Shown here one piece after another: positions 18,555 through 29,808 of a stretch of 64,000 bases of DNA. Source of the DNA: Tricholoma matsutake. Taxonomy: Eukaryota; Basidiomycota; Agaricomycetes; Agaricales; Tricholomataceae. The translations under genes and the position numbers were made by a program. Positions within the stretch are counted from its first letter, which is position 1. Every line of letters begins with the position of its first letter. The stretch lies in assembly GCA_026075535.2 (NCBI GenBank), contig AP026539.1:12772001-12836000 (forward strand). The letters are read 5' to 3'. Under the pieces are notes generated by a model. That model was not told the DNA's origin and searched no databases. It saw only the letters and a program-made list of their open reading frames with translations.

Positions 18555-19310
18555 CAGTAGTGGGGGCAGGTGCTGTGCTGTGCTGGCATCCTGGTGCTGT
18601 CCAACACCATTATAGGGTCATAGCACCCACGATCACCCAGCGAGCAGTTGGATGCTGGCATAGAAGCAGAAGCGGGTGCTGGGTGGTCCATCATGGTTGT
18701 GAGGTGCTGGGGTTGGTACAATGCCTGTTTTGGTGAGTTTGGGGGGGTTAGTGTGACATAGCACAGATTCGGGGGTGCATAGGTGTGTACTGTGCAGGTA
18801 TCCTGCTTCTCAGGTCATTACCTGTAGTTTAGATCCTAAAAAAGAAAGAACACCATTAGTTAGCAGGTAAAAAACAAGAATTGAGCACAAAAAACATACC
18901 TAGGCACCTATGTTGTGTCCAATCAGCTCATTTGCAGCTGTGGGTGGTGCTTAGTGGTGTGGGAGTGGATGTGGAAGTGGTGGCGGTTGAGGTGGGAGGG
19001 AGCCTTCCCCTCACATAGAGAGCGAGGGGCAAGGGTGTCATTGTCGTTCATCATTCTCCCATCATCGTCATTGTGCCCATGTCGCTGTTGCTTGGGTGTT
19101 CTCATTGTCATGCCACCCACTGTCCACCCTGTGAGCAGTTGCTCACAGTGGTAGAGGCAGGTGCTGGCTGTCAGATGCCATCTGATCATCATTGTCATCA
19201 TCCCTGTTGCCAGTAGTTCAATTTAGTTAGTAAAAAAGAAAAAGAAAGAGAAAGAGAAACAAACAAAAAAACTTACCTATGGCCGAAGAGATGTCGACGT
19301 CTCTTGGGCC
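18555..19310 (-). repeat. Hairpin/intron repeat module 1
   Basis: On the minus strand: a near-perfect hairpin (19281-19310, AAGAGAtGTC/GACgTCTCTT within GCC...GGC), then GGTAAG donor-like sequence, a pyrimidine-rich tract with TTACTAACT, an exon-like stretch, the palindrome GAGCAGTTGCTC (19132-19143), a second GGTATG...TTTTTTAG intron-like segment (about 18838-18897), and a C-rich segment with CTAACCCCCCCAAACTC. Similar modules occur at 25.1, 49.7 and 61.2 kb. No confident protein. Confidence 0.55.
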
Positions 19311-19487
19311 TTTGTCTTCTTTTCCTCCTCTGTGTCATCTCGTTGTCTCCCCATTGTTGTCCCTGTCTTCATTTCCCCTTCCTCCTCATTTTCTTGTCAT
19401 CATCCTCTTGTCATTGTTAATGTCGTTCATTGCCTGTTGTTACCCTGCTACACACCTTGTGACCAGAGCTCGCAGTGGTGACATGGG

Positions 19488-20027
19488 GTGTCCTGGCCTG
19501 TCCCGGTGTGGGTCTGTCATTACAAAATGTTCACCCTCAATATTGCTCGCATCCTGGAGCATGATCTTCGATTGATCTTTTCAAAGGTTCACTCATTTGG
19601 TCTACCAGCATGGTGCCCCAATCTTCTTGGTGGCACACACACTTTGTTGTATAATGGAGCCCTTGAGTCAATCACTATCTGGACTTTCAACAGGCTGCTA
19701 CTACATTTGCTTACCAACATCTTGCTCCAAATCTTGCTTACCTCCAGAATAGACCTGTCCTCAAGAAATTATATCACAATTTCATGTGGGGTTATATGAA
19801 GAAGCTTGCAGCAAAGGAGGCAAAAGAGAAGGGCAGTGTCTGTTGAGGTGTTGAGGAGAACAAAGCATACAAGAACCACCAATTGGTACTGTTTTCAAGT
19901 TATTTTTATCTTTCAGACTTGAATCACTAAATTTTGCTCTAGTTTACTCTCAAGCGCTGCACTTATCTGAAGGACCATGGCTGGAACCAGTGTATCTGGC
20001 TTCTGGCTGGTTCATATGAGTGCACGT
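19488..20027 (+). pseudogene. Conserved Agaricomycete protein of unknown function, 5' part
   Basis: Readable blocks are TLNIARILEHDLRLIFSKV, FGLPAWCPNLLGGTHTLLYN and, in another frame, QQAATTFAYQHLAPNLAYLQ, NFMWGYMKKLAAKEAKEKG. They end with YLKDHGWNQCIWLLAGSYEC. I recognise this as the N-terminal part of a multi-copy Agaricomycete family of unknown function. Frames change along the stretch, so introns or frameshifts are present. The exon is interrupted at 20028 by an LTR-like element; joining across it gives GSYECTSDDERNPDGGFF, an uninterrupted family motif. Confidence 0.5.
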
Positions 20028-21511
20028 TGATGATACTCAACCCAGAAACCCAAACAAAACCCACAAAAGGCTTTGGATGGTATAACACGAGTCAGAGGAA
20101 GGATGCAAGGCCCTCTAGATGTCACCTGTCAGACCGACCATCAAATAGTCATGAAACAACTGGTTGTCGAAGCAGTTCGAGGCTAAAAGAATGTGTTTTG
20201 AGGGGTTGCAATGATTTTCGAGGGGTTGCAATGATTTGCGAGGTGTTGCGATGATTTTTGAGATGTCATGATATTTTTCAAAGAGGTTTCGAGGGGTTTC
20301 AAGTGTGCAGATATGTTCGGATGCAAGATCGGGGGACTAGACAAGTAGTAGAAGTGACGAAAAGGCTAATCGAGGGAAGCGAGAGCGAAAATAGCATAAT
20401 GTGAGGAATTTTGAGGAATTTTGAGGAAGTTTAGCATAAAACACCAAACTTTGGACTGAATAAGACTAAACTGTACTCTCAAATCACTGTGATCTGGGAG
20501 GAAGACGACGACTTTCTTGTATTTTTTTGTATCTAGTACATCTTTTTATATAAAATAAAGAAAGTACCTAAAAAGGCTAGAGAACATGTGTAGAACATGA
20601 GGCAAAAGATATGAGTTAAGGCACAAGGCCAAAAAGGAGACTGGAATCCAAACAAGAAAGATATATATCATATGATGAAAGAGTAATAAAGGGTATAGAA
20701 CTAAAAGGGGACTGTCCTTTGTGTATAAACTGCACTAAGTCTCACAATAATGTGTCCAGCGGGTTCTGTGCGCGATAGGGACTTGGAACGAGGCTGACCT
20801 ACTATCAGCAGGTTTGAGCACGAGTTGGAATACTTCCTGGCACATGGTATTCCACCATTTAGATAACAAATGCAGCACCCGATGTCACTCACAGTCTCTC
20901 AATATCGATCGATAACGCTCGACGATGCTCGATGATGTTCGACGATGTTTGATCGCGTTCGATGTGATGCTCAATTGCGTTTGACAATGCTTGATGATGC
21001 TCGATCACGTTCGATGATGCTTGACCACATTCAACGATGTTCAATGATGCTCAATCGTGTTCAATGATGGTAGGGGATATGTCTGGCATGTATGCGATGA
21101 GTATTCAGATAGTGATATAGTGTCCAATGTCGATTTGCGATGTTCGATGATTTTCGAAGTCAGTCGAGGAAATATTGGACTTGTTTGAAGGCCGATATTG
21201 CTGTGATATTGCTCGATACTGGTTCGGAACCCATTGACGATGCTCCAAGTGTATATCCTGAGCTGTCTGAAGGTTGGGGGAGTTGTACTATGGCGGCTGA
21301 AGGCATACAAAGAATTTCGAGGTGTCGCGAAGAGTTTCAAAGTGTTGCGATGAATTTCGAAGCATTTTCGTGACTTTGTAGAGCTTTGTAGAGCGTCGTA
21401 GAGCTTTGGAGGGGTTTGTAGAGCTTCGGAGGGGTTTGTATGGGTTTGTAGAGCTTCAACGACGATCGTAGATGTGATTTTCTGAGCTTGAACGACAAGG
21501 TGGACCTATCA
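20028..21511 (+). mobile_element. LTR-like element (TG...CA), copy 1
   Basis: 1484 bp. Starts TGATGATACTCAACCC and ends GTGGACCTATCA. Flanks ACGT (20024-20027) and ATGT (21512-21515) form a 4-bp duplication with one CpG-type change. It lies in an exon, and its removal restores the frame. It contains TATATAAAATAAAG (about 20558) and a tract dense in TTCGATGATG-like repeats (20900-21060). TG/CA ends and a 4-bp duplication suggest a solo LTR. No coding. Three other copies are at 33.5, 42.2 and 47.9 kb. Confidence 0.75.
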
Positions 21512-21956
21512 ATGTCTGATGATGAGAGGAACCCTGATGGTGGTTTCTTCATTATGAGGAAGCAAGCATGGAATCCCCACATCACCAACTTTCTGCACCA
21601 CATCGACAATAGCCACAAAGCAGGGAACCCTCTTTTCTGTGGGAACAGGAGGCATGAGGAGCCTCGCATCCCACATCCTGAGAATCTTGAGAGCCGAATT
21701 TCTGCCTGTGTACCTGTGGATTGTCCTTTGGATTGGTTTGATCCTGCCTTTTTCAATGTGATGTCACTCAGGAATTGTGCTCGCTATGCCACAGCCCCAA
21801 TTGCACTTCCTCTGAAGAGTGATTGTCTTTTGACTGACTCTGATCCTGATTGGAAGCACATGCCCCGATGCACTTTCATGAAGAAGTATGGGAACTATAT
21901 TTGGGCTTTGTATAAGCTTCTGACAGCCACAGAATTGGCGGCCCTTGAAGATGGCA

Positions 21957-21988
<32 letters not shown>

Positions 21989-22033
21989 AATGAGCAGGGT
22001 GAGCAGGGTGAGCAGGAGCAGATGCAAGCTTAA
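21512..22033 (+). pseudogene. Conserved Agaricomycete protein of unknown function, 3' part
   Basis: About 170 open codons: MSDDERNPDGGFFIMRKQAW, NPHITNFLHHIDNSHKAGNP, CPLDWFDPAFFNVMSLRNCA, DWKHMPRCTFMKKYGNYIWA and LYKLLTATELAALED, then an acidic tail of consecutive Glu and EQGEQGEQEQ. The pattern SDDE...WFDP..FN...KYGN..ALY is characteristic of this family. It ends with a regular stop TAA. It forms one gene with 19488-20027. Function unknown. Confidence 0.6.
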
Positions 22034-22299
22034 ATGGCCTGGGGCCCATCAGTCTTGTTGCAACTCACAACTTACATGGTAATAGCATATGTCCTGCAGT
22101 AGTTATGATTGCTCTTACTCTATGTTAGTATGCCTATATGAATATGACTATGTTTTATGAACTATTTAAGTATGTCGTGGCCTAGGCTGATTGGTGACTA
22201 GTCAGGTTGATCAAGTTCGCATTGACCGATTGGCCACCACTCTTGTAAGTATTGTTCTTTCACATTCACAGCTTCAGGTAGCCTTTATTTCCACCAGAT
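22034..22299. other. Spacer downstream of unknown gene
   Basis: AT-rich, likely 3' untranslated sequence. No feature seen. Confidence 0.5.
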
Positions 22300-23030
22300 G
22301 GACTGAATGATGTGTTCCTAACACATCATTCAATGTCTCGAGCATTAGAGACAGCACCGGAACTGTCTTCTCCATCCTCTTCACCTGGACTCTCCACCAC
22401 CACCGCAAGCAATGTAAGCCACCCAATGGTGCATTCCCTGCCACCAGACAACACAGAAGATGTTTCTAATATGTTGTTCAAGGTCTCAAGAATTCAAGAT
22501 AGCCCCAGGACTCTCTCCTCCCTACCCTTCCCTCTTTCACCCTTCACCACCTCCCCATGTGATGTAAGCCGCCCAATGGCACATTCCCTGCTACCAGACA
22601 ACCCCATCAATGCATTCTGATGCATCATTTGGGGTCCCGAATGTTCAAGAAGACCGCAAGTTGTGGCCTTCTCCCATGCCTTCCACTGAACAACGATGAC
22701 AATAAAAGAGTGGAAATGCTACCCAAATGATGTTCAACCATCATTTGGGCCCCAGGTAAGCTTTTTTTGTATTTCTTCATGTTTCTTTTTACTAATCAAC
22801 TCTATCTTAGGTGTTTTAAACTCATAACAACTCCACCCTGAGACAGCCTGTGCCCAAACCCCACACCACAACCACAGGAACGAGACGATGAGGGAATGAC
22901 AAGACAACAAACAACAAATGCCAGGGGAATGGACACAGATGGGCCCAAACAACATCTATCATCATTTGTGCCCTGGGTGAGTTTTTGTCATTTCTTTCTT
23001 TTTACTAATCTATTGTATTTTAGGCTATCA
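22300..23030 (+). repeat. Cluster of five hairpins with intron-like segments
   Basis: Hairpins at 22304-22332 (13-bp perfect stem, 3-base loop), about 22455-22490 (weak), 22602-22634, 22722-22749 and 22941-22974. The segments GTAAGCCACCCAATGGTGCA (22412) and GTAAGCCGCCCAATGGCACA (22563) show a 151-bp tandem duplication. The last two hairpins are followed by GTAAG (22756) and GTGAG (22977) with TTTTTACTAAT branch-like and TTAG acceptor-like sequences (22810, 23023), giving 55- and 47-bp intron-like units. Confidence 0.6.
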
Positions 23031-24045
23031 TGGCACCACATTGCATCGCCTGCAAAGCTCTTTGATTGCATCAAGTGCCACTTTATCTGTTGTTTGAAAC
23101 TGGGCATTGTGGGTATTGCCTTTGAGCAAAGCATTTATTTTGCCAGCAGAGGTGAAACATTGTGAAAAGGTGTTTAAGGTATGATTATCAGGGGCCTCAG
23201 GAACTGATGTGTTGGTTACAGCACCCATTAAGACACGAAGGTGCGTCTCAAGGGCAAGCTGGGTTGTACCATGTCAGAGTTCAGGATAAAATCAGAATAG
23301 TCAAAGAAACACACACTTTAATTTGACTGGCATCATCAGGTATATCTATCTTCTTCAGATGATGAGTATCTTCTTTCACACTCCTCTCCCCTTCCCCAGG
23401 AACAAAGCCCTTTGCCCACAGACACTTTGATGCAGTTGATTCAGATGCTTGGGGTCTCTTGTGTCCAGAAGACCTTGATGGGGGGGATGGTGGCATAGCT
23501 GGGATAGTAAAGAGGACTTATTGACCAGAAGGTGAGGAAGATATGTCGATGTAAGAAGACAAAGAACAAATGTCATGCATGAGGCTTCAGATCCATATGG
23601 TCACCTGACTAAATGAGTCTTGATGCGAGGTGACTAAGATCACCTGATGAGATGATATTCTGGACCAGTCAAATGATTACAAATTATTATTACCAGCACA
23701 GAAATTGTATGCAAAGTTGAACAATCTTTGCCAATAAAACACCTTTTTTAGGCAATGGCTTATGTCAGTTGTCTCAAAGCCTTGTGGCCAGATCAGTGTC
23801 ATGTGGCTGTCTACTGGAGATATGCACATCATTGCTAGATGATCTGCCGAAGACATAAGATGAACTCATGTCATCACAACATGAGCTGGAAAATGCCTCT
23901 GGTGAAAGTTTTGGATCAGATGCTGGGCAATGACTGCTTATGGCTACTTTATGTACTGTGAGAAAACCAGTTGCAACCAATGGCACCAGTTTTCTAATGG
24001 GTTTCTAATATTTTCAAAACCAAGGCGACTGGCAACCCAACCCAC
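23031..24045. other. No recognised gene
   Basis: Open frames are short (at most 70 codons) and lack motifs on either strand. A TTGACTGGCATCATCAGGTA-like unique region gives no clue to function. Confidence 0.5.
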
Positions 24046-24477
24046 TGTAAGGGGACCAGGTGATGCCCCAAGAGTTTTTTCAATTTTCTGCATTTGTCCC
24101 ATATTTTTCCCAATCCTATTCTTCATTTTCTATGATTTCACCTTTTATTTTATTATCATTTTCCCTTTCCCCCATGTTTGTGGATGTTGAAAGTTTTATA
24201 GTTAGAGGTGGAGTCCCTTTCTGACATCTACCCCTTGGTATGATGTCATTCCATGGCTTTGATCTGCCTATCTCCACTTTTTCTATTTTTAGACTACTGT
24301 TTGATCTTTGAGCTTTTCAAATATACTGGGCACTGGCAGAGGAGTCCTTAGAGTTGTCTCTTCAGATTTCCCTCTGTTAGGTGCACCTCCATTGCCTGTA
24401 GTATGTACTGTGATATTAACTTTGGATTTCCCTCTGTTAGGCTTGCTATTAAGCAAGGCTTTGAGGTTGCCCTTATA
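24046..24477 (+). repeat. Isolated Gypsy LTR, divergent relative of copies A and B
   Basis: 432 bp, begins TGTAAGGGGACCAGG, ends GTTGCCCTTATA. It keeps CAAATATACTGGG and AGAGTTGTCTC at the promoter positions and the doubled GGATTTCCCTCTGTTAG-type U5 repeat. Flanks CCCAC and CCAAC could be a mutated 5-bp duplication (solo LTR). Alternatively it is the 5' LTR of a truncated element, given the gag trace downstream. Confidence 0.85.
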
Positions 24478-24599
24478 CCAACCTTGAAAGTGAGTAACCA
24501 CAACCAAAAAGTGGACTGGATTGAGTGTTGTTCCAGTTCAGTTTTTGGTCTTTGAGTGGTCCCATAGACCAGACCTTTAGACACTAGAGACAAGGGGAT

Positions 24600-24740
24600 G
24601 GATGTGCATCAAAGGTATTCCATAAATAGAACAATGCCTCAAAGGGCAGATCTCAACACACCCCACACAAGTTTGCAGACAAACAGGCAAAGGTGATGTG
24701 GGCATTCTCATTTGTAAAGAGTGCATCAGCAAACCCTGAT
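24600..24740 (+). pseudogene. Gypsy gag remnant
   Basis: The frame at about 24648-24713 reads HTPHKFADKQAKVMWAFSFV, closely like APHQFADKHAQVMWALSFM in the Gag of copy C. It is short, without start or continuation. It lies about 170 bp after the LTR at 24046, about where gag would be after an internal deletion. Confidence 0.6.
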
Positions 24741-25070
24741 CTGTCTGCAGTCATCTGCACAGCACTGTGCAGACAGCCATAGTGAGCCATAGTGTTGTAG
24801 ATACCATAGCAAAGGTATATGATGTGTGCAGCTCTGTGTAGACAGGTCAGTAACTACAGAGTTTTGGGGTATCACTATGTAGCTCTACATAGTACTGCAG
24901 AGCACGGCACAGATGGCATGAAATTCAGTACATTACATTATGCATTGGCTGCTGTTCTGTGGCTCTCAGTCTGAACAGAGGGTTGAATGATGAAAAGTAT
25001 ATTTATAAGTTTGAGTTGACAACACAAGAATGACATCTACTGCTACAGTGCTACCAGATCCTAATTTTAA
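24741..25070. other. Spacer with imperfect short palindromes
   Basis: Repeated GCAC/GTGC and TACAGAG/CTCTGTA-like inverted words (for example GCACAGCACTGTGC at 24757). No gene seen. Confidence 0.45.
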
Positions 25071-25650
25071 TCTAGTGTCTAATTGCACTCATCAGGATTG
25101 GCTGTAGGCATATGGTGGTGTCCAGGTGTTGGTGATCTTGCATCATTGCATATCCATTTTGAGGTGCTGGGTGGGTCGATGATGTGACCACTTGCAGGGC
25201 TGGGAGGTGTCTGGTGGTCAAGTCCTGTTGATTGGGTGTGCTGGTGCTGGTGCTGGTGTCATCATCAAGAGCTCCTGCATGAGGAACATGCAGGCATGAT
25301 TGAGGGCAAGGAATCCCTGGTTTGGGGGGTTTAGATGTGACATGGCATGGAAATGGGTTTGAGTGGGTACTTACCAGGGTCCCCCAGCACTGCTTCATAT
25401 AACCACAGAATGGCACCCAAACTTCTCATCAAGCTGAAACATGTTTTGAATCCAAATGAGGGCTCATATCCCATTTAGATGGGGAGGAGGGCTGTACAGT
25501 GGGGGCAGGTGTTGTCTGTTGTTGGCATTTTGTTATGAGTAGTTTATCCTAAAAAAAGAAGTGAGGCAATTATTTTAGTTGATGAGCACAAGAAACAAAT
25601 GAAGAAGATGCTTACCCAAGTCCCAAACAATGCCTACCATGGTTTGGGCC
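25071..25650 (-). repeat. Hairpin/intron repeat module 2
   Basis: Hairpin at 25622-25649 (CCCAAAC ... GTTTGGG with further pairing CATGG). Minus-strand intron-like segment about 25553-25617 (GGTAAGCATC ... TTTTTTTAG). Then an exon-like stretch, a second CCTGGTAAGTACC donor and the C-rich CATCTAAACCCCCCAAACCAGG block, in the same order as modules 1 and 3. Confidence 0.55.
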
Positions 25651-26176
25651 AGCATCATGTCTGAAATGACTTGTTTGCTGCAACAGGCAACATGCTGTTA
25701 GCATGGTGAGTGGTGATGGTGTGGTGATCATGGTGATCATGGTGGTAGAGTACCAGTGGAGAGAGGAAGGCAATGGGAGGGGATTGGAGCAGACAGAGGA
25801 ATGGAGTTGATGGGAATGTTAAAAATAACAAATTTTCATTGAATTCAACATACATGTGACTTGACATTAGGGCAGGGTTACTCAACTTCCCCCCTGAAAA
25901 CTGAGAATGAATGTCATGCATCACCAATGATGCCACTCAGTAGTTCCAGAATCCTAGAAACTAAATATATCTAATCAGCCAATTCACATGATTGAGCCAT
26001 CCATCACACAGTTCAATAAGTACAATGAAAGCTATCTGTGTACTACAGCTAAGTATGCAAAGTTCAGGTAAGTACATAGGTCCACACAGTAAGTTGTGCA
26101 TTCTGCACAAAGCTGTCCAGCACTACACAGAGACCATGCATCTACAGACATCTACAGCATCTATGGTAGCAAGGGG
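25651..26176. other. Spacer with GGTGATCATGGT microsatellite
   Basis: 25703-25750 is a short repeat of GGTGATGGTG and GTGATCATG units. No gene recognised. Confidence 0.5.
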
Positions 26177-26336
26177 GTGACAGGCTGCGAATTTTAGACA
26201 TCCACTCATAATTCTTTTTAAGCAGCCATCTGGGACCCCCCCCCCCCTCCCCATCCTTCTATATGGTAGTTTCCCATCATGTGTCGGCCTATTTTGGGTA
26301 ACTCCCCAAATCAAAATCATCAACCAGCCTGTCACA
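26177..26336. repeat. Small inverted-repeat segment
   Basis: GTGACAGGCTG at 26177-26187 is matched by CAGCCTGTCAC at 26326-26336, about 160 bp apart, enclosing a run of 14 C. Possibly a tiny inverted-repeat element. No target duplication seen. Confidence 0.35.
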
Positions 26337-26907
26337 TGCATGTCAAACTTGAGTCAATGTGTGGACAAGGTGTTTTGTGACCTGTGTGATCAACTCCCTC
26401 AGTCATCACACCTCCTATACACCTTCAGTCTGCTACCTTGTGCACTGAAGGCTCTTCTGTAATTTTCCCATTCTTCCTCTCTTATCAGCCAGGTATTTAT
26501 GCTTGATTTACTAGTAGTACACCAGTGCACCTATTACTTATTTGGTAATCTCATGAAGGTGAGACAACCCCAATCAGATATTTTTGTTTGGCCTTGGTGA
26601 GCTCATGAGGCAAACAGATCATGTGTCAGACTACCACAACTGCAAACCATAATGAGAAACCTAAGAAAACTAAATGTAGAAAACAAATAACAGGCAGCAT
26701 CATGCAACTTGCAAACCCAAGTTCCAACAATTTAAATACTTTGAAAGAATTGACAAGGTTTGGTGGTATTTCCAGTACAGGATGGGGAAACCAAGAGACA
26801 GAACATGTTTTGGAGCTGAATTTGCAGCTCTAGAGCACCCTAGACATGACCAGACCTTTCAAAACTTCAATGTCAAAATTCTTTTAGCGGGTCCTCTGGA
26901 CCCCCCC
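26337..26907. other. No recognised gene
   Basis: A 70-codon Lys-rich frame at 26621-26833 has no motif. Ends with the left flank of the hAT-like element. Confidence 0.45.
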
Positions 26908-28275
26908 TAGGGATGCCGAAGTTCGGTTTGGTCCAGTTCTCTGAGCTATTTCTCCAAACTGCGAACCAGAACCAGGCAGCAAGGAGGGGGTATCCAGAAC
27001 CATGAACCAGAACCGAGAGAACTGAGTTCAGCAGGTTCAGTTCAGGTTTGAACAAGGTTCAAACCGTAGAACCTAGTTAGCAAAAAAAAATCTCACATAT
27101 GAATTTGAGCAACAAGAACAGAAGCAGGTGAGCAGACACTTGCAGACCTCACACCAATGGCGTTTCTAGATCGTGTTATCTGATATTGTGTGTGCCTCAG
27201 TGGTAAACACAGTTCGAATGTCTGCAGTGCATTGATCTTTCCCTTGGGAGCTACGGGACTTCCTCATCTAGGCAACAAAACATCAGTTAAATCAGTCTTG
27301 AGTCAACTTCAGGGCATGTTGTGACTTACTGGGTGATCAGTTTCTCTTTGTTCTCGCAGATGCTCGTATTCGTCAACTTGGTCTTCACCCTCTGCATCAC
27401 CCTCCTCTTCATCACCATTTGCCTTGTCATCACTGTCGACAGTTGCAGCTTTTTTCACTCGTTTCTTTGCCCGTGCTGTTGGCTTGGGCGCTGACTTCGA
27501 GGTTGCTGGTGCTTTTGGCTTGGGTGCTGACTCGGAGGTTCATGCTTTAGTGGTAGCTGATTTTTTGTGCTTCCCACCTATTTCTTCTGTATCCTCAGGA
27601 TCAGATGTTTGGTCATCCTCCCCGGAAACTATACCTGCCACAGCTTTTGCTTTCCTGGATGGCTTGATCACACATCGTTGGCCAACAATGACCTCCACTG
27701 CAACTGCACTGGCAGCCTTCAGGCGTTTCATAGCTTCCAAAGGGTAGGGTCAATATTACCATAAATGTCAAGAATGCCCAATGCACTTTTGGAAGACGGT
27801 CCCACGGTTATAGATGCCCTGTCATTTGGTCTCAACTTGCCTGTTGCAGGAGCGATTGGTGTCTCATTGTCACCAGAGTTATACCACCTAATATCATTTG
27901 CATCTTTCAGCTTGCCGTCAGCACCTACAGCACAATTCTCAGAAGCCATGCTAGGAGGGAATAAGGAGAAAAGTTTTTTCTTCAATTATTCGAACGGTCA
28001 AACTATTACTCCAATTTACAGGCACTGATGGAAATGTATATTACTTTCAATCCCAACTTGGACATTTACAGCTTGAAAACCCCATGTCATTAATAGTGTA
28101 GGTTTTCGGTTCGAACACATTCGAACCGAGTTCATATAGATCCTGGAGGCCCTGAACCTGCAACCAAACCTACTGGTGAAAGACAGAACCAGAACTGGAC
28201 TGAACCAGAACTGCAGGTCCAGTTCAGGTGTTCGAGGTTCGAACCTAGGTTCTGAACTGAACTTCGGCATCCCTA
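26908..28275 (-). mobile_element. Non-autonomous hAT-like element, 1.37 kb
   Basis: Terminal inverted repeats TAGGGATGCCGAAGTTCGGT and (inverted) TAGGGATGCCGAAGTTCAGT, 19 of 20 identical. TAGGG ends and a C-rich flank (ACCCCCCC left, CCCCCCAC right) fit a hAT element with a blurred 8-bp duplication. The subterminal regions contain many GGTTCGAACC/GAACCAGAAC-like words in both orientations, likely transposase sites. Carries a short minus-strand coding remnant. Confidence 0.7.
27540..27949 (-). pseudogene. hAT-element ORF remnant (N-terminal type)
   Basis: From the ATG at 27949: MASENCAVGADGKLKDANDI, RWYNSGDNETPIAP, then in another frame EAMKRLKAASAVAVEVIVGQ and SGEDDQTSDPEDTEEIGGKH, continuing beyond a stop as an Ala/Lys/Pro-rich low-complexity tail to about 27340. 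It resembles N-terminal ORFs of hAT elements in mushrooms. No catalytic domain is present. The frame breaks at about 27745. Confidence 0.45.
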
Positions 28276-29100
28276 CCCCCCACCTGATGTGCGGGATTTG
28301 GGTGCCAACACCCCCTTGTATGGTAGTCTATGGATTTGATCAATCACTGTGAGAAAAATCAGGGTTTGCTGATGTGGATGGGCTGCTTGACTCATGGATC
28401 ACAAGATGCAAGCTGCCAACTGGTGGGAAGCCTTTCCTTGCATTGTTTCCTTTCTCTCTCCCTTTTTATTGCTACAGGTGTAGTAGTACACCTCAAAACC
28501 TCAGTCCAACATACACAAACTGAGCTGAGTAGCTTACTCTTGATGACACCACTTACTAAACTATTTATAGTATATTTGTGTATGTGCTAGATACAGTAGA
28601 TCACTACTAATATTAGTCTGTTATATGCAGACTGAGTATATTTGTGTTATGTGTATACACTAGGCTGGATTTCTACATCCTGCTACAAAGAACATGCAGG
28701 TTCTCTCTGCAAAGATTTTGGTGGATTGATGTGAAGATTATGGATAGAATGAGCAAGGTGGTTCACACTTCAATAATGGGTGGATTACCTAAGGAAACAC
28801 AACCATCTCTTGACCATCTCCCAGGTGTTATTACATTTTACATTGCACCCATTGTACTGCTACCAGATTGTATGCCAATGATGCATATTTATTTCTGAAG
28901 TCTTTTGATGACGCTACAGTTCAGAACTTCTGTTCTGCCACTACCTTGTCTCAACCTTGTCTTGAATGAAAAGAAAGATTGTTTCAAGTTTACTATTTAG
29001 TGAGACTATGATCAACGCTAACTTTTTTTTATTTGCTCCTTAATGACAATGAAGTCTAGCGGAGAGTTGTGAATAAGCATAGATAAAGAAGCTGAGATAT
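28276..29100. other. No recognised gene
   Basis: Short frames, including DRMSKVVHTSIMGGLPKETQ at 28735-28800, look like a decayed coding piece but I cannot assign them. CpG density begins to rise toward 29.1 kb. Confidence 0.4.
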
Positions 29101-29808
29101 GAGCTCTCAGAAAGATGCAGTAAGTACTCGAATTTCTAAGGGGCTTGCCCAATTAGTGATAACAGTGTGCACATCAGAGGCATTTCGGTTCGTAGCAGCA
29201 TACAGCCCTTGGTGAGCCTCAAGTTATGATGGAGACGTTTAATATGCTGTGGTCCGAATTACAAGTTGTGCATGTAACTTGACGTTACGTTGTATAAATC
29301 ATGTCAAGAGCGCCAGGCAGGGTTCGCTTGACAATCTAAATTGGACTTTTGACAGGGTCAGACGTCGCCGATCATGGATCATTACGTATGTATACAAAGG
29401 TGGTGATTCACTGTGGACGTAGGGTGGGCGTATGATTTCTACGTGTGGGAGGATGAGAGACGACATGAAGCACTGAGAAACAGCGAACGGATAAATATAA
29501 AGTACATACCGGCACCGTAAGGGTTAGTGGAGATTTGGATCGAGAAGTCTACCATAAACTGTTGTGCTATTTTCTCGGCATTAGCATGTAATCGACGCAG
29601 AACGTTGACCGAGCCTGAGATTTGGGAGGTAAGTAATCAGCCGAATTTCTCGGAGGAAACCACGTGACAGATCACACAAGAAACCGGCGAGCGCTTCCCT
29701 TCCCTTCTCATCTCTGCCTTCTCTCTGCCGTGGATCCTTCTCATACCGCGCTTCTTTCTTGGGATTTTCTTGCTTTCTACGGTTTCTGACGTTGCTAAGG
29801 TATCCTTC
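29101..29808 (+). promoter_or_regulatory. Upstream region of F-box gene
   Basis: CpG content is clearly higher than in the flanking element sequence. Contains TTTGACAGGGTCAGACGTCGC-like stretches and ATAAATATAAAG (29491), a possible TATA element about 320 bp before the ATG. No other gene on either strand is convincing. Confidence 0.35.

Noticed and set aside
19279..19575. 98-codon hydrophobic frame as membrane protein
   Set aside because: Pyrimidine-rich low-complexity DNA giving Leu/Ser/Phe/Pro-rich translation. The hairpin module explains the start.
24041..24482. Certain solo LTR with target duplication
   Set aside because: CCCAC and CCAAC differ by one base and a gag trace lies downstream, so a truncated element is equally possible.
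27178..27225. tRNA-like words CCTCAGTGGTAAAC and GTTCGAATG
   Set aside because: A- and B-box-like words are only about 15 bp apart and there is no cloverleaf.
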